A DNA stretch of 64,000 bases from Sphingobacteriaceae bacterium (GTDB taxonomy: Bacteria > Bacteroidota > Bacteroidia > Sphingobacteriales > Sphingobacteriaceae). The position numbers were made by a program, and so were the translations under genes. Below the pieces are notes generated by a model that was given only the letters and a program-made list of their open reading frames with translations, made no database searches and was not told where the DNA came from. Every line of letters begins with the position of its first letter. The stretch's first letter is position 1. Shown one piece after another: positions 34,258-42,563 of the stretch. The stretch lies in the NCBI GenBank assembly GCA_017745075.1, contig JAGIAD010000028.1, positions 124,001 to 188,000 of the forward strand. The letters run 5' to 3'.

Positions 34258-35355
34258 ATGATTAAATTTAACTCAATGATCGCTGTTGCCCTTGTAGCGG
34301 TAACCTTTACAGCCTGTAAAAAAGACACAGATGAACCTATCGTGGTTGTTCCACCATCAGACGGTAGCACTTTAACGCTTAATGGCTTAATAGGCGCAGA
34401 AGCAGGAAGTGCAGCTGGCAATAGTGTTTATGTAGATTTTAGCAAGGATAAGCAAACTTCTGTTGCAAGAGCATCTTGGGATTTGGGCTTTTACTGCGGA
34501 GCCGATTTCAGGGTTATTTTAAACAATACAACCAGTGCAGGTGCCAAAGTAATTACTACCGCAAACTCCAGTCTTGCAACAGTTAACGAGGCCGATACTT
34601 TAGGCTTAACTCTTGCAGTTAGTCAGGTCGAGCCGGCTCCGGCTCATTTTGCTTTCTTTGATGCCATTGATGGCAATCTTTCTAACACCGTAATTCCGGC
34701 AGTATCTGCTACCGCTGCTGATAATAAGGTAATTATTTTAAACCGCGGTACCGGTGGTGGCATTGCTGCGAAATCATGGATAAAACTTAAAGTAACCCGA
34801 AATAGTTCTGGCGGTTATACTTTACAATATGGTAAAATTAAAGAAACTACCAATTTCACGACGGTCGATGTTCCTAAAGATGCAAGTTTCAACTTTAAAT
34901 TTGTATCGCTTACAAATGGTACTGTTGTAAATGTTGAGCCTGAAAAGGCCAACTGGGACCTGGTATGGACCTATTCTGTTTATCAAACCACATTTGCTGG
35001 CACCCTGGTTCCTTACAATTTTTCTGATTTGGTATTCATCAATAAATTAGCTGGTGTTACTGCAGCCGTAGTTTCTGCAAGCACAAAATCTTATGCTGCA
35101 TTTGTTGAATCAGATTTATCAGGCTCGATAACATTTTCATCCGCAAGGGACGTAATCGGTTCAAACTGGAGACTTACACAACCTGTTACAACCAATGGAG
35201 TTACTACGCCAATTGGTGTTAAAGCTGATACTTTCTTCCTGGTTAAAGATGCATCAGGAAATATTTATAAACTAAAATTTAACAGCTTCATTTCTAACGA
35301 CGGTGGCACGCGCGGTAAGCCGGTTATTGAATACAAGTTGATTAAAAAAGGATAG
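34258..35355 (+). CDS. HmuY-family lipoprotein
   Basis: A 365-aa exported lipoprotein: MIKFNSMIAVALVAVTFTAC, with Cys20 as the lipid attachment site, then an acidic linker. The remainder matches the HmuY fold family of Bacteroidota: VYVDFSKDKQTSVARASWDL, FRVILNNTTSAGA, the ETTNFTTVDVPKDASFNF region and WDLVWTYSVYQT. HmuY of Porphyromonas binds heme and delivers it to the receptor HmuR; the heme ligands there are two His residues, and I could not identify matching ligands here, so the ligand may differ. The gene follows the TonB receptor by 28 bp, forming an uptake operon. Confidence 0.87.
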   Translation: MIKFNSMIAVALVAVTFTACKKDTDEPIVVVPPSDGSTLTLNGLIGAEAGSAAGNSVYVDFSKDKQTSVARASWDLGFYCGADFRVILNNTTSAGAKVITTANSSLATVNEADTLGLTLAVSQVEPAPAHFAFFDAIDGNLSNTVIPAVSATAADNKVIILNRGTGGGIAAKSWIKLKVTRNSSGGYTLQYGKIKETTNFTTVDVPKDASFNFKFVSLTNGTVVNVEPEKANWDLVWTYSVYQTTFAGTLVPYNFSDLVFINKLAGVTAAVVSASTKSYAAFVESDLSGSITFSSARDVIGSNWRLTQPVTTNGVTTPIGVKADTFFLVKDASGNIYKLKFNSFISNDGGTRGKPVIEYKLIKKG

Positions 35356-35442
35356 TACCCAGGTAAAACAACGAAGGCCGGTTTATATTCCGTTTATTAA
35401 ACTTCGGTTTCACAAAAAAAATATGTTTTGTTAGTTGGATAA

Positions 35443-35475
35443 GAGCTCTCCGCGATGGGGAGCTTTATCTTTTTG
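35443..35475 (+). terminator. Weak terminator candidate after the HmuY-like gene
   Basis: AGCTCTCC and GGGGAGCT form an 8-bp stem with one wobble pair around GCGAT, followed by T-rich sequence. Confidence 0.4.
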
Positions 35476-35551
35476 GGAAGCAAGACCTCAAAGGTTTCTA
35501 AGCATATTGCCTATTGAGCCTATGACGTCTCATCACGATTACCATAAACGC

Positions 35552-35583
35552 AAAAAGGGCTCTGGTATACCAGGGCCCTTTTT
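35552..35583. terminator. Strong bidirectional terminator
   Basis: AAAAAGGGC pairs with GCCCTTTTT and the inner CTGGT/ACCAG continues the stem. A and T runs on both sides let it stop the histone-like gene (minus strand) as well as rightward transcripts. Confidence 0.85.
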
Positions 35584-35602
35584 GTTTCTTACTCGCGAAA
35601 TA

Positions 35603-35782
35603 TTATTTTCCAGAGTTTTTCTTTTCAGTTACTTCTGCACGGATTTCTTGTGCTAAAACTTTAAGATCTTGCATTGCTTTACGCACACGAGTACCAGCAG
35701 CTGCATTGCCAGCATTATAAAATTTTTCTACATCTGCTTCAATAGCAGCAACAGCAGCTTTAACTTTTGAGAATTTTTCCAT
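35603..35782 (-). CDS. Histone H1-like DNA-binding protein (Hc1 type)
   Basis: A 59-aa gene: it begins MEKFSKVKAAVAAIEADVEK, continues with FYNAGNAAAGTRVRKAMQDL and ends in KKNSGK before a TAA stop. This is the compact histone H1/Hc1-like family found in nearly all Bacteroidota, in which a helical N-terminal half precedes a basic region. It presumably binds DNA nonspecifically and helps compact the nucleoid. The C-terminus here is only mildly basic compared with chlamydial Hc1. A strong terminator lies 19 bp downstream. It follows the heme oxygenase gene on the same strand after 174 bp but is probably an independent unit. Confidence 0.88.
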   Translation of the reverse strand: MEKFSKVKAAVAAIEADVEKFYNAGNAAAGTRVRKAMQDLKVLAQEIRAEVTEKKNSGK

Positions 35783-35956
35783 CGCTAATTGATGTTTTTA
35801 AGGTTTAAAAAATTTATTTTTTTCAATAATACATATTTACCTTGAATTAACAACAGAAAGCAAATATTTATTTGAAATAAGTTTTGCACATTTTCACAAT
35901 CAAAAAAATGCCCTGGCACCATTGCAGAAGCATTTTTCGCATGCCGGAGATCAAAA

Positions 35957-36550
35957 TCAGTCAGACTTACTCAGTTGTTTTGATAAGTTAATGAGGTTAT
36001 TGAAGGTTTGATTGGCGCTGTTGATACAAGGCTTGTAATCTGACTCTTGAACACGTTCGTTCAGTACAGAAACGAATTTTTTCCATCTTATACTCAGCTC
36101 TTCGCCATAAACACCGTAATAATTCAGTCCACCTTCTTTGCCTTTAAAGTTTGGATTAGCCAATATATGCCTTTTAATCACGTTTCCGCCTAGTGTGGCC
36201 CCTTCAAGTACATATAAAGCTCCTAAAACTTCCGCAATGTTTTTTTGAGGAAGATAAAGTTCGAAATCTAAACCGGGCAGCGTTAAACTATCGATACCCC
36301 AATAATTTAAGTCTTTTTCTAATGCAGAAAGTTTTAACCTGCTGTTCATTTCGAGTGCTGCAGCCGTATCGGCATCGAGCATATTGGCTAATGTATTTTC
36401 TAATTTTTGGTGGATAATATAATTAACGGTCAATAATTTTTTATACTGTTCAATGCTTAATGAATTATTCATAATTTCATTTACAAACATCAGCGATTCT
36501 AGTTTTTTATGGTTTTCTGCAGTTTCTGTTCTCAATAAATTGGCAATCAT
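35957..36550 (-). CDS. bphO: Heme oxygenase of the bacteriophytochrome type (BphO)
   Basis: A 197-aa all-helical protein. The proximal heme ligand is probably His14 in LLRTETAENHKKLESLMF. The distal helix carries YVLEGATLGGNVIKRHI, very close to the YVLEGSTLGG block of BphO proteins. Heme oxygenase opens heme to biliverdin, Fe2+ and CO. It is the last gene of a minus-strand set of bacteriophytochrome, response regulator and this gene, so its product is the chromophore of the phytochrome. It lies 85 bp behind the response regulator gene. No signal peptide; cytoplasmic. Confidence 0.9.
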   Translation of the reverse strand: MIANLLRTETAENHKKLESLMFVNEIMNNSLSIEQYKKLLTVNYIIHQKLENTLANMLDADTAAALEMNSRLKLSALEKDLNYWGIDSLTLPGLDFELYLPQKNIAEVLGALYVLEGATLGGNVIKRHILANPNFKGKEGGLNYYGVYGEELSIRWKKFVSVLNERVQESDYKPCINSANQTFNNLINLSKQLSKSD

Positions 36551-36635
36551 ACCGGTATATTATTTTTAAAATGATCTTAAAAAAGAAAAGATCCGGGTTA
36601 AATACCCGAATCTCCCTCTAAATGTTTTATAAATT

Positions 36636-37055
36636 CTAATTTAGCCTTAAATGTTGGTTAAACCAAAAATCGTGTACCGAGTGTACACATTTAAGCAGGT
36701 TTTCGTAACCATCGGGTTTGGTAAGGTAAGCGTTGGCACCAAATTCAATTGATGCTTTAACATCATCAGGGTTATCTGATGTGGAGAACAAAATTACTGG
36801 TATTGTTTTGAGATAAGGAATTTCCCGTATAAATTTCAAAAGATCCAATCCTGACAAGCCAGGCAGGTTCAAATCAAGCAAGATTAATTTAGGCCTGGTT
36901 TTACTTTCTGCAAAATCGCGAAGTTTTTGCAGTGCTTCTGCCCCATCATCCACGATGGTTAAATTAAGTGTATCCTTAACCTCTTGTACGGCGCTTTGCA
37001 TAAAAAAAGCATAATCTATATCATCTTCAACGTAAAATATATCTGGTGTTTTCAT
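36636..37055 (-). CDS. Phytochrome-associated response regulator (single receiver domain)
   Basis: A 139-aa stand-alone receiver of the Rcp1/BphR type. The acidic pocket is E10-D11-D12 (FYVEDDIDYAFF), the phospho-acceptor D61 (ILLDLNLPGLSG), the switch Ser91 (ILFSTSDNP) and the conserved Lys113 (YLTKPDGYENL). There is no output domain, so it signals by protein contact or as a phosphate relay. It starts one base after the stop codon of the bacteriophytochrome kinase, so co-translation and a dedicated pair are likely. Confidence 0.94.
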   Translation of the reverse strand: MKTPDIFYVEDDIDYAFFMQSAVQEVKDTLNLTIVDDGAEALQKLRDFAESKTRPKLILLDLNLPGLSGLDLLKFIREIPYLKTIPVILFSTSDNPDDVKASIEFGANAYLTKPDGYENLLKCVHSVHDFWFNQHLRLN

Positions 37056-37056
37056 T

Positions 37057-39270
37057 TTATCTGTTCTTAAAGGCTACAAAAAAAGTTGAGCCTACATTTA
37101 ACTTACTCTCAAACCACACCCTGCCATTGTGTTTTTCTACAATTCTTTTTACTATGGCAAGCCCAACCCCTGTTCCTTCTATTTCCTTAACATTATCCAT
37201 ACGCTTAAAAAGCTCAAAAACCCTGTCGTAATAACGGTTGTCTATGCCTATTCCATTATCCTCGACTTTGTAGATAATTTCTCCTTCATCTATGTACGAA
37301 GATATACCGACTTTAGGTTTACCTACCATGGAAGAATATTTTACTGCATTGCCAATCAGGTTGGTGAAAACCTGGGCTATTTGCGTTTTATCTCCTTTTA
37401 TATTAAGTAGTTGTCCTAAAACCAATTCAGTTCGATCTGCCTTAAAGGCCGACCACACTTCATTTCTTATATCCTGTAACAAAGATTCCATATCAACTGT
37501 TTCAGAATTTATATCTGAACGGCCCACTCTTGCTAAATTAAGGATTTCTTTAATTAAGAAATTCATTTTATCGGCCCCTATTAAGATCCTGCTTAACATT
37601 TTCTGACCATTCTCGTCAATAGTCTTATTCTTAAGCATCAGTTCGGCATAAGTTTTTATTGAAGTTAATGGTGTTCTTAAATCGTGCGAAATGGTATAGC
37701 TAAAAGTATCTAATTCTTCATAGGCCACCTGCAATTTTTCATTAAGCAACCTGATTTCATTAGCTTTCTTGTTGATGTGGGTAATAATAATTTCACGTAT
37801 CCTTAAAACTGATGTAATTTCTTCAGCCATCCATTTTTCTGAAGTATTATTAACAACCTGTGACCAGATTTCGAAAGATTTACGCGGAGAAAGGTTCAAC
37901 AAGCCATTTTCGGAAGGAGCTATTGGTTTTTCAGGATTTCCGGCCCAGTTTACAGTGGTGATCATTTCGGGCTTAAACCAGATAATCATTTCGCCAATTT
38001 CTTTATTTAACGTACAAGAAAGAATTCCGGAGGCAATTGACTTGTATTTTTTAGCCGGGGAATAGATCTCTGGTAATTGGTGTGTATAATATAATGATTC
38101 GCCGGTGTTTGTTTTCAGCCATTCAGAAAGTTCTATTATATCTTTTTCTAAGGGTACATTGCCAATGGTTTTGAGCTCATTTTCAAAAATAACAGCTACT
38201 CCAGTGGCTTTTGTAGCCTCCAATATAGTGCGTTTATGCGTAGTTATGGCCTCAATTAAATACTTATCGCGTGTTAAATGCTCCGACAGTACATTTGCTG
38301 TATTTTTAAATTGTTCGATAACCTTTGCATCTTCTTCTTCCTGCCGGTATTCCAGTGCTGAGGAAAGAATCTGGCCGATCAGTTTCGCACCCTCTCTGGC
38401 TTTGTAATCTATAAACTTAGGGCTATAGTTGTGACAGGCAATTAAACCCCATAATTCGCCATGAGCGATCAGGGATATGCTGAAACTCGAATGTACGCCC
38501 ATGTTTTTTAGATATTGAATATGTATGGGCGATACCGCTCGTAAACTCCCATTAGTTAAATCGAGTGCTTCATTTTCTTTATGTGTAAGAATTGGTGAAT
38601 CGTCTGTATTTACATCAGCAATTAACCGGGTTAAATTTAATTTATAAAGCGCCCGGGCCTGTTTAGGAATATCAGATGCAGGGTAATGTAATCCGAAAAA
38701 AGGCTCTAAATCAGGCTCTTTTTCTTCTGCTACAACCTCGCCGTGGCCATCTTCTAAAAATTTATAAACCATAATCCGGTCATATTGGATCAGTTTTTTT
38801 ATTTCTTGTGCTGCACCTTTTAGCAAAGCTGAAACACTTTTTCCCTGAAGCATTAATGAGGCAGACCGGCCTATTGAACTTTGAATATCGAATTGTAAGG
38901 TAACCGGCTCAAATTCCAATAACCAATCGATTTCTGATGAAGAGATAATCAGGTAAAAGGGAAAACCATTAATTTCGACAGGATGTGGACTAATTGCATC
39001 AAAACTTTTACGGATGATACCCAGTTTAAGGAGGTCTTCGATATTAAACTCTAGGTCGTGTTGTTTGATAAAGTGATTTAAGGCCGAAAGTTCTTTATTT
39101 AATAATTTTTTGGCTTCTTCCAATAAAAAAACACCTGCATTTTCGCTAATGTAGGTAATGGTTAGACTGTTCTTATCAACTGCTACCAAAAAGCCGTGTG
39201 ATTGAATTTTACCAGGAATGTGAATGGGCTCTTTGTCGCAATTGTTTAGGTCTACAGAAAATTTAGTCAT
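37057..39270 (-). CDS. bphP: Bacteriophytochrome histidine kinase
   Basis: A 737-aa red/far-red light sensor kinase. The N-terminal Cys11 (NNCDKEPIHIPGKIQSHGF) is in the position that binds biliverdin in bacteriophytochromes. PAS (about 15-120), GAF (about 135-310; FFGLHYPASDIPKQARALY is the PASDIP chromophore motif) and PHY (about 320-505) domains follow. The kinase core has the phospho-accepting His529 in YTISHDLRTPLTS, N-box LIGNAVKYSS and G-boxes VEDNGIGID and GTGVGLAIVKR. All domains are complete. It is the first gene of the set with the receiver and heme oxygenase, so light sensing and chromophore supply are encoded together. Confidence 0.96.
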   Translation of the reverse strand: MTKFSVDLNNCDKEPIHIPGKIQSHGFLVAVDKNSLTITYISENAGVFLLEEAKKLLNKELSALNHFIKQHDLEFNIEDLLKLGIIRKSFDAISPHPVEINGFPFYLIISSSEIDWLLEFEPVTLQFDIQSSIGRSASLMLQGKSVSALLKGAAQEIKKLIQYDRIMVYKFLEDGHGEVVAEEKEPDLEPFFGLHYPASDIPKQARALYKLNLTRLIADVNTDDSPILTHKENEALDLTNGSLRAVSPIHIQYLKNMGVHSSFSISLIAHGELWGLIACHNYSPKFIDYKAREGAKLIGQILSSALEYRQEEEDAKVIEQFKNTANVLSEHLTRDKYLIEAITTHKRTILEATKATGVAVIFENELKTIGNVPLEKDIIELSEWLKTNTGESLYYTHQLPEIYSPAKKYKSIASGILSCTLNKEIGEMIIWFKPEMITTVNWAGNPEKPIAPSENGLLNLSPRKSFEIWSQVVNNTSEKWMAEEITSVLRIREIIITHINKKANEIRLLNEKLQVAYEELDTFSYTISHDLRTPLTSIKTYAELMLKNKTIDENGQKMLSRILIGADKMNFLIKEILNLARVGRSDINSETVDMESLLQDIRNEVWSAFKADRTELVLGQLLNIKGDKTQIAQVFTNLIGNAVKYSSMVGKPKVGISSYIDEGEIIYKVEDNGIGIDNRYYDRVFELFKRMDNVKEIEGTGVGLAIVKRIVEKHNGRVWFESKLNVGSTFFVAFKNR

Positions 39271-39360
39271 ATAAGGTTGCTATTCCAGCTTATTTAATTT
39301 CACGAATTAACAAATATTAAGCCTATTTTTTTAGAATGTATCTAATTTGATGAATTCGGA

Positions 39361-39389
39361 TTTGGAAATTATTTTTTATTATATATTTG
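39361..39389 (+). promoter_or_regulatory. Promoter TTTG-N17-TATATTTG of the receiver gene
   Basis: TTTG (39361-39364) and TATATTTG (39382-39389) match the Bacteroidota -33/-7 pattern. Because it lies downstream of the ATG at 39347, it favours the later TTG start at 39413. Confidence 0.5.
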
Positions 39390-39412
39390 CTCCAATTAAA
39401 ATCATTGCAACT

Positions 39413-39781
39413 TTGGCTAAGAAAAATATTTTGGTTATTGAAGATAACCATGCAATTCTAGATGTTATAACCCTTATTTTAGAAAGCGAAGCTTTTAATG
39501 TTGATGGACTAAACAAAGGCGCTGATTTTATTAACCATGTTCAGGAATTTAACCCAGACATCATCATTATGGATATTATGCTGCCTGATACTGATGGAAG
39601 GGTACTTTTAAAGGAACTTAAGGATAATGCAGCTACACAGCATATCCCTGTTTTAATGATTTCTGCCCGCTATAATGCCAATAATTATGCATTGGATGGA
39701 ATAGAGGCAGATGATTTTATGTCTAAACCTTTCAACATCGACGATTTGATGGATAAGATTTATGCATTACTGAGAAAATAG
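39413..39781 (+). CDS. Single-domain response regulator
   Basis: A receiver protein of about 122 aa when started at the TTG at 39413 (MAKKNILVIEDNHAILDVI). The phospho-acceptor is the Asp in IIIMDIMLPDTDG (residue 54 in this numbering), with ED near the N-terminus and the Lys in FMSKPFNIDDLMD. The frame extends to an ATG at 39347, but the added residues (EIIFYYIFAPIKIIATL) are not part of the fold and a good promoter lies inside them. There is no output domain. It is divergent from the bacteriophytochrome gene, so it may belong to the same signalling circuit; that is inference. Confidence 0.87.
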   Translation: MAKKNILVIEDNHAILDVITLILESEAFNVDGLNKGADFINHVQEFNPDIIIMDIMLPDTDGRVLLKELKDNAATQHIPVLMISARYNANNYALDGIEADDFMSKPFNIDDLMDKIYALLRK

Positions 39782-40081
39782 ATTTTTACCAGCCGTAGCT
39801 TATAATTTTATTCCTCCCAGTTTTAAGTTTTTGATCGCTGTTTCGAAAAAGGAAAGTGTTGTATAGAGAAAAAGTGTACGATTTAATACAGTGTTTAAAC
39901 TTAATTAAATCCACTATCCTCTAAAGTATACAAATTATGCTCCTTTCCGGTCTTTAAAAAGGATTTAAAATCCAGCTGCATTTATTAGCTACTAAGGATC
40001 TTTTTGCAATCGGTTATCGTTAAATTTCGCTTCAACATCTATCCTCTTTATTAACCATTATCCTTATTACATATTACTTCA
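39782..40081. other. Intergenic, no gene seen
   Basis: About 300 bp of A+T-rich sequence between a receiver gene and a convergent small gene. I see no reading frame, terminator or repeat of note. Confidence 0.5.
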
Positions 40082-40234
40082 CTATGGTTTTTTATGTTTC
40101 ACCGGTATCTGCTTAGTTACATTTACCTTCTTCGCATCTTTGGCTGATGTTACTTTTTCATCAGCGCCCTTAGCTTTAACATTTTTTGGTGCGGTAGCCT
40201 TGCTACTTTCTTCCGATGTTTTAGAATTTTTCAT
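40082..40234 (-). CDS. Small Lys-rich basic protein (50 aa), hypothetical
   Basis: An open frame starting MKNSKTSEESSKATAPKNVK and ending QIPVKHKKP before a TAG stop. It consists mostly of Lys, Ser, Thr and Ala, is low in hydrophobic residues and is probably disordered and cationic. It begins 10 bp after the stop of the SpoIIAA-like gene on the same strand, which supports a two-gene operon. Short basic proteins of this sort may bind nucleic acids or acidic partners, but nothing shows that here. Support is composition, spacing and an uninterrupted frame only. Confidence 0.55.
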   Translation of the reverse strand: MKNSKTSEESSKATAPKNVKAKGADEKVTSAKDAKKVNVTKQIPVKHKKP

Positions 40235-40244
40235 CTTTTTATTG

Positions 40245-40613
40245 TTAATCTTCAGCATTGAGCCAGGCTTTTGCCTCTTCTAGTTCATCAGGCTTAAAAC
40301 CTTTTGATTTACCTGGTGTTGCTAACGTAAAGACATCTGTAAACCACTCTACTCCTTTTTCAGCACTTACCACTGCTATCTTTTTCCACTTGTTAAAATT
40401 TTGTAAACCCGCTTTAATATCCTGTACCCACGCACCAGCTGTGAAATTTTTTACATCAGTTTCTAAAACAAGCAGATACCTGATTTCCTTAAATCTATCT
40501 GCGGTTCTTTTCAAACCTGCGATCAAAACACTTTTTATATCATCACTTGTCACTTCACCGGTAGCCCTTACGCCAAAAATATGATCTGGTAACCCTGTTA
40601 TTTCTGTCAGCAT
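40245..40613 (-). CDS. SpoIIAA-like (STAS/SEC14-type) protein
   Basis: A 122-aa cytoplasmic protein of the SpoIIAA-like family: MLTEITGLPDHIFGVRATGE, then DDIKSVLIAGLKRTADRF and IRYLLVLETDVKNFTAG. Toward the end, KWKKIAVVSAEKGVEWF precedes a C-terminal helix. Proteins with this fold resemble anti-sigma-factor antagonists and lipid-binding SEC14 domains; in many bacteria they are stress-associated, but their partners are not known. No anti-sigma factor or sigma factor is adjacent. A small basic-protein gene follows. Confidence 0.85.
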   Translation of the reverse strand: MLTEITGLPDHIFGVRATGEVTSDDIKSVLIAGLKRTADRFKEIRYLLVLETDVKNFTAGAWVQDIKAGLQNFNKWKKIAVVSAEKGVEWFTDVFTLATPGKSKGFKPDELEEAKAWLNAED

Positions 40614-40753
40614 AATTGTTTCATTTCTTTAAGAACAAATGAATTCATCAAGAAGTTTGCTATTTAAATAAATTCTGAAAAGTTGTGTGTTGAGAAAAAC
40701 ACTTGCCCTAAGATTGTGTTATAAACGATTAGATATAAGACAAAATCAATCTC

Positions 40754-41872
40754 ATGAAAACCAATATGTTAAAACCTGTAGCCCTTGTTTTTGGAGCAGC
40801 CGTTTTGCTGTCAGCCTGTATGGGAGAAGGAAAAAATACTTCGGCTACTGATTCGACTACTACCGATTCGACGATAGTAGCGGCATTAAGACCTGTCGGA
40901 CCCGCACCTGAATGGGGCAAAACAATAAAACCGGAAATGCAGGCCGTAATAGAGAAACTGATTAGTTATGGAGATAAGCCTTTAGAAACTTTAACTGCTG
41001 CTGATGCGCGTAAGAACCATACGCCTACAGATGCTGTAACTGATTTAATAAAACAAAACAACATTGCAGTGCCGGCACCTAAAGTGGATACCCTGGGTAA
41101 GGATATTGATGTTGCCGGCAGTAAAATCCATTTGCGCATTTACACACCCAAAAAAGGAAACGGGCCTTATCCACTTATTGTTTATTATCATGGAGGTGGT
41201 TTTGTTATTGCAAATTTAGACGTCTATAATGCATCTGCCCAGGCTTTGGCCGAGCAGGTTGGTGCAATTGTGGTTTCTGTAGCCTATCGCTTGGCACCTG
41301 AAAACAAGTTTCCTACGGCGCACAACGATGCTTTTACGGCTTATGAATGGGTGGTAAAAAATGCGGTAGAATTAAAGGCAGATCCGGCCAAGATTGCAGT
41401 GGTTGGCGAAAGTGCCGGCGGAAATTTATCTGCAAATGTATCTATTATGGCCAGAAACAAACATATTATGCTTCCTGTTCACGAAGTTTTGATTTATCCC
41501 ATTGCGCAGGCAGATATGAATACCGAATCTTATAAAATGTATGAGAATGCAAAACCATTAAACAAATCAATGATGAGCTGGTTTACAGAAAAATACCTAA
41601 ACACCATGATCGAAGCGCAGGACCCTAAAATATCCTTGATAAATGCCAATTTAAAAGGGCTCCCTTCAACAACAATTATTACGGCCGAAATAGATCCTTT
41701 GCATGATGATGGAGTAATGCTGGCTGATAAACTGAAAGCTGCCGGAGTAAAGGTCGACAGTAAAAATTATGAAGGTGTAACACACGAATTTTTTGGCATG
41801 GCGTTGCTCGTACCGGAAGCAAAGGCGGCTCAGGCCTATGCCGCTGATCAGTTAAAAGCTGCTTTTAAATAG
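40754..41872 (+). CDS. Alpha/beta hydrolase (HSL-type esterase/lipase), lipoprotein
   Basis: A 372-aa enzyme. The signal sequence ends in a lipobox (VLLSAC, Cys22), followed by a Ser/Thr linker, so the enzyme is probably lipid-anchored in the envelope. The hormone-sensitive-lipase family signature HGGGFVIANLDVYN forms the oxyanion hole, GESAGGN holds the nucleophile Ser, EIDPLHDDG the Asp, and GVTHEFFGM the His, so the triad is complete. It probably hydrolyses short-chain esters or acylated sugars. Stand-alone gene in a repeat-rich area. Confidence 0.92.
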   Translation: MKTNMLKPVALVFGAAVLLSACMGEGKNTSATDSTTTDSTIVAALRPVGPAPEWGKTIKPEMQAVIEKLISYGDKPLETLTAADARKNHTPTDAVTDLIKQNNIAVPAPKVDTLGKDIDVAGSKIHLRIYTPKKGNGPYPLIVYYHGGGFVIANLDVYNASAQALAEQVGAIVVSVAYRLAPENKFPTAHNDAFTAYEWVVKNAVELKADPAKIAVVGESAGGNLSANVSIMARNKHIMLPVHEVLIYPIAQADMNTESYKMYENAKPLNKSMMSWFTEKYLNTMIEAQDPKISLINANLKGLPSTTIITAEIDPLHDDGVMLADKLKAAGVKVDSKNYEGVTHEFFGMALLVPEAKAAQAYAADQLKAAFK

Positions 41873-41984
41873 TTTGCATATCACTTGGCGCAAGTGTTTG
41901 AAACGCTCAATTGCAAACTCACTAAGCGGTAACACAATGCCCTCTTAACGCTACTGCTCTACCTCTACGTCATTAAGTTAAGCG
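41873..41984. other. Start of a 690-bp gene-free stretch
   Basis: The region 41873-42563 between the esterase and Ku genes has no gene or tRNA that I can see. It holds two copies of a direct repeat (next entries) and otherwise unstructured sequence. Confidence 0.5.
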
Positions 41985-42063
41985 CTCGTCGCGTAGGCAT
42001 AATTTAACCACAGATAAAAAGGATGCACACAGCTATAAAAATCCGTGTATATCTGTGGTTAAA
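41985..42063. repeat. Direct/palindromic repeat, copy 1
   Basis: TTTAACCACAGATA (42003-42016) and TATCTGTGGTTAAA (42050-42063) are exact inverted arms. The arms, the middle (AAAAAGGATGCACACAG) and the left flank (GTAGGCATAA) recur 451 bp to the right. Confidence 0.8.
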
Positions 42064-42434
42064 AACCCCTAAATAATGATATTGAGGTAACCGCTCCAAC
42101 CGGAGCTAAAAACACTGTTACTGCAAGTACAAAACGCATATAATTTATATATGCAAGCGCTATCTTGTTTCTGCACAAGCCCTTGTTAAATAAACCTTAT
42201 TGCAGCGGTTATACTTTTTGATGCACAAACAAACATATCCTACTAACGTTCACAAAAAGATAGAAGCGAAAAGAAGGACCGACCCCAACCGACGGGGAAG
42301 AAACTTGCTTTACAAAAAATTATTCTTTTTATGAAGTGCAAGTGAAGTAACAATTATTAAAGTCTGTTCCCACGCTCTGTTATATCCCTCCGCTGCGCTT
42401 CAGGAATGCCGCTCAATGTTATTAAGTTTTAAAC

Positions 42435-42524
42435 TCTCGACGCATAGGCATAATTTAACCACAGATAAAAAGGATGCACACAGATATAAAAATCCGCGTT
42501 TATCTGTGTATATCTGTGGTTAAA
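42435..42524. repeat. Direct/palindromic repeat, copy 2
   Basis: Same arms (42454-42467 and 42511-42524) and middle as copy 1, with an extra TATCTGTG inside the right part. Copy 2 ends about 40 bp from the Ku stop codon. Confidence 0.8.
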
Positions 42525-42563
42525 ACCCTTAACATAATGAAATTGCGCTACTCCTAACCGCGG

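Noticed and set aside
35435..35656. Plus-strand reading frame of 73 codons
   Set aside because: It crosses two terminator hairpins and runs antisense into the histone H1-like gene.
39347..39412. Upstream ATG and 22-residue extension of the receiver protein
   Set aside because: A good promoter lies inside this stretch and the residues are not part of a receiver fold.
41873..42563. Possible tRNA or small RNA in the long gap before Ku
   Set aside because: No cloverleaf, CCA end or promoter followed by a fold could be found; only the repeat pair is notable.
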